Below are positions 6,697 through 7,434 of a stretch of 7,434 bases of DNA, one piece after another. The notes below the pieces were generated by a model, which saw nothing but the letters and a program-made list of their open reading frames with translations, had not been told where the DNA came from and did no database searches. This DNA is from Piscirickettsiaceae bacterium. Its GTDB lineage: Bacteria > Pseudomonadota > Gammaproteobacteria > Methylococcales > Cycloclasticaceae. The stretch covers positions 1-7,434 of the forward strand of contig NVSW01000092.1 of NCBI GenBank assembly GCA_002401365.1, read 5' to 3'. Positions within the stretch are counted from its first letter, which is position 1; every line of letters begins with the position of its first letter. A program made the position numbers and the translations under genes.

Positions 6697-6724
6697 AGTA
6701 TAATAAGACTAGTAGACCTCTCAA
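6697..6724 (-). promoter_or_regulatory. Sigma70-type promoter pointing at the ComEA-like gene
   Basis: On the minus strand TTGAGA (6724-6719, 5 of 6 consensus bases) is followed after 16 bp by TATACT (6702-6697, 5 of 6). Predicted initiation near 6690 falls inside the 18-bp palindrome. The first gene downstream is the ComEA-like one, which would have a leader of about 130 bases. Confidence 0.55.
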
Positions 6725-6735
6725 CGCAAAACACC

Positions 6736-6756
6736 TGAACCATTTATCATGGTTCA
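6736..6756. repeat. 8-bp inverted repeat
   Basis: TGAACCAT (6736-6743) and ATGGTTCA (6749-6756) pair perfectly around TTATC. It lies between the antitoxin remnant and the promoter at 6697-6724. There is no U tract, so it could be a binding site or only a remnant. Confidence 0.5.
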
Positions 6757-6769
6757 ACTGAATTAACAG

Positions 6770-6905
6770 CATGTTCTTTGCTTTAGCAACAGCCAAGGCA
6801 TGAATAATAAATGGCAGGGTCATCACCTGCTTCGAGATACAACTGAACACTATCGTCGGTTTATAAATATTGCACAGGCTCCCAGCGAGTCGTTTTAATA
6901 GGCAT
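6770..6905 (-). pseudogene. Antitoxin remnant, HigA-like addiction-module antidote (HI1420 type)
   Basis: From the ATG at 6903-6905 the frame reads MPIKTTRWEPVQYL, then a TAA (6861-6863) where the family has Glu, then TDDSVQLYLEAGDDPA. After a shift of one base near 6808 it continues IHALAVAKAKNM. These pieces follow, in order, the N-terminal half of the HI1420-type antidote family (KTTRWDPAEYLET..., YLEA..., GDPALI, HALG...AKAKGM). The following helix-turn-helix, with its SRESLYKAL motif, is missing. The normal protein is about 100 residues, so the gene is dead three times over: stop, frameshift and lost DNA-binding domain. GGAGG (6916-6920) still precedes the start, and the ATG overlaps the TGA of the toxin remnant. 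Family assignment is from memory of the motif. Confidence 0.72.
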
Positions 6906-6907
6906 CA

Positions 6908-7020
6908 TCATTCAACCTCCAGTTGCTTAGCAAGTTCCTTTCATTTAACAATATCTGACTTTTGAGAACCTTTATCCCACCTGATAAAAGAATAACCGTC
7001 CATCCATCGCAATCACCAGC
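6908..7020 (-). pseudogene. Toxin remnant, RelE/HigB-like addiction-module killer protein (HI1419 type), C-terminal part
   Basis: The minus strand reads DGWTVILLSGG, then after a one-base deletion near 6976 DKGSQKSDIVK, a TGA (6941-6943) and KELAKQLEVE before TGA at 6908-6910. Together these match the C-terminus of the Gp49-like killer family (VILLxGGDKxSQxxDIxxAKxLA). The conserved strand and GGDK turn are recognisable, and the Ala expected in AKEL has become the stop. No convincing N-terminal half (ELRI...GYRVYF) is left upstream; a full gene of about 300 bp would run into the region of the 66-residue frame. Toxin-before-antitoxin order with an ATGA overlap is typical of this family. It cannot encode a working RNase. 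Confidence 0.68.
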
Positions 7021-7030
7021 TTCACGCCAA

Positions 7031-7062
7031 GCAGGTCTCGCCCTTTAGAGCTACCGACCTGC
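7031..7062. repeat. 7-bp inverted repeat with 18-bp spacer
   Basis: GCAGGTC (7031-7037) and GACCTGC (7056-7062) are perfect inverted arms. The site is in the part of the decayed region where the toxin N-terminus should be but is not readable. Its function is unknown. Confidence 0.4.
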
Positions 7063-7080
7063 AAGTAGCCAAATTTTATA

Positions 7081-7103
7081 AGGCCCTCATTAATTAATGG
7101 CCT
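7081..7103 (-). terminator. Possible weak terminator after the 66-residue frame
   Basis: AGGCC (7081-7085) pairs with GGCCT (7099-7103), and ATTAATTAAT in the loop is itself palindromic. On the minus strand the stem is followed by TATAAAATTT rather than a clean U run. It lies 20 bp past the stop of the small frame at 7123-7323. The call is tentative. Confidence 0.3.
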
Positions 7104-7122
7104 CTAATTATTTTTACATTAA

Positions 7123-7323
7123 CTAACTGCAAAGAACCATTCTTTGCTCATAATCGTTTACTAACGATTCTAGTGCCTGGTAAATAGACTTCAAGGTTAT
7201 ATCTAAATTTATCGATTCAAAGCTTGGACCGTTTTTATCAACAGGAATATTACCAGCCAGTATTTCAAGCGCTGTTTCAGGTTCTTCAATGCTAATGAGT
7301 GTTTCTATCAATAAAGTTGCCAC
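7123..7323 (-). CDS. Short hypothetical protein, weakly supported
   Basis: This frame gives 66 residues from a GTG at 7321-7323. It stays open upstream for another 17 codons to a TAA (7375-7377) without any ATG, GTG or TTG. I recognise no family. The predicted product is acidic and helical (SIEEPETALEILAGNI near the start, SIYQALESLVNDYE near the end), with no signal peptide or membrane segment. No Shine-Dalgarno sequence precedes the GTG, which lies beside the right arm of an 8-bp inverted repeat (7322-7346). A possible terminator follows. The even, non-biased composition reads more like protein than chance, so it may be a real small gene or the 3' end of a longer gene whose start has been lost. 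It sits in a zone of clear gene decay, which favours the second view. Confidence 0.35.
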   Translation of the reverse strand: MATLLIETLISIEEPETALEILAGNIPVDKNGPSFESINLDITLKSIYQALESLVNDYEQRMVLCS

Positions 7324-7346
7324 ACAATTGTTAAGGATAATTGTGT
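7322..7346. repeat. 8-bp inverted repeat over the start of the 66-residue frame
   Basis: ACACAATT (7322-7329) and AATTGTGT (7339-7346) are perfect arms around a 9-base spacer. It covers the proposed GTG start, so it could be an operator, or an RNA hairpin that hides the start. Confidence 0.5.
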
Positions 7347-7405
7347 CTGAAGTGAACGTTTCAAACCCAACGCCTTAGAAAATTTCAATATTGTCGCTTA
7401 TTAAA

Positions 7406-7432
7406 TGTATCCGTTAAACTAGGGGAGCTTCA
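7406..7432 (-). mobile_element. Possible IS3-like terminal inverted repeat, solo
   Basis: Read on the minus strand from 7432, the sequence starts TGAAGCTCCCC and ends GGATACA after 27 bases. This resembles the general form of IS3-family ends (TGAA, a run of C, then GGA.AC), with the tip at 7432 and the interior towards lower coordinates. No transposase frame and no partner end are visible in the window, so this is a remnant at best or a chance match. Confidence 0.3.
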
Positions 7433-7434
7433 CT

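Noticed and set aside
6697..6704. TATAAT on the plus strand at 6699-6704
   Set aside because: No -35 at a proper distance and no plus-strand gene downstream; the minus-strand promoter at the same place is better.
7322..7346. Resemblance to the lac operator (AATTGT arms)
   Set aside because: Only the AT-rich arms agree; spacing and centre differ, and there is no lac gene context.
1..7434. CRISPR array, tRNA, rRNA or riboswitch
   Set aside because: No regularly spaced repeats beyond one pair of 15-mers, no cloverleaf with a CCA end, and no conserved riboswitch core seen.

Overview
The window looks like chromosomal DNA of a free-living, probably marine, gammaproteobacterium of moderate to low GC content. 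The evidence is the gammaproteobacterial character of ribosomal proteins L13 and S9 in the order rplM-rpsI, a cyclic-di-GMP synthase, a SulP anion transporter, and a WbpM-type O-antigen dehydratase near a ComEA-like gene. I would not name a genus from sequence alone.

Layout from left to right. Positions 1-749 (+) hold the 3' part of a SulP transporter gene with its STAS domain. It converges, with only 8 bp between stop codons, on a minus-strand diguanylate cyclase gene (758-2278, GTG start) with a long uncharacterised N-terminal region, a coiled coil and an intact inhibitory site. A hairpin terminator (2385-2413) separates this from the minus-strand rplM-rpsI operon (2446-3282), which has a recognisable promoter and a small leader hairpin. 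Positions 3440-3600 hold a structured non-coding stretch with internal direct and inverted repeats, probably a dispersed intergenic repeat. Next is a headless 3' remnant of a UDP-glucose 6-dehydrogenase gene (3657-4061). It abuts a full-length WbpM/PglF-like membrane nucleotide-sugar dehydratase (4090-6078, minus) with its own promoter. A strong terminator (6259-6285) ends a small secreted helix-hairpin-helix (ComEA-like) gene (6305-6562, minus).

The last 0.9 kb is a decayed accessory zone. It holds an 18-bp perfect palindrome on a good sigma70-like promoter pointing at the ComEA-like gene, the remains of a HigB/HigA-like toxin-antitoxin pair of the HI1419/HI1420 type with stops and frameshifts in both genes, a weakly supported 66-residue reading frame, and a possible solo insertion-sequence end at 7406-7432.

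Functionally, the dehydratase and the ugd remnant belong to surface-polysaccharide sugar-nucleotide synthesis. The L13/S9 operon is housekeeping. The cyclase is a signalling gene that sits behind the ribosomal operon but has its own -10 box. I see no intact new multi-gene system. The most notable content is gene decay (ugd, the toxin-antitoxin pair), the structured repeat between the polysaccharide and ribosomal regions, and the operator-like palindrome upstream of the ComEA-like gene.
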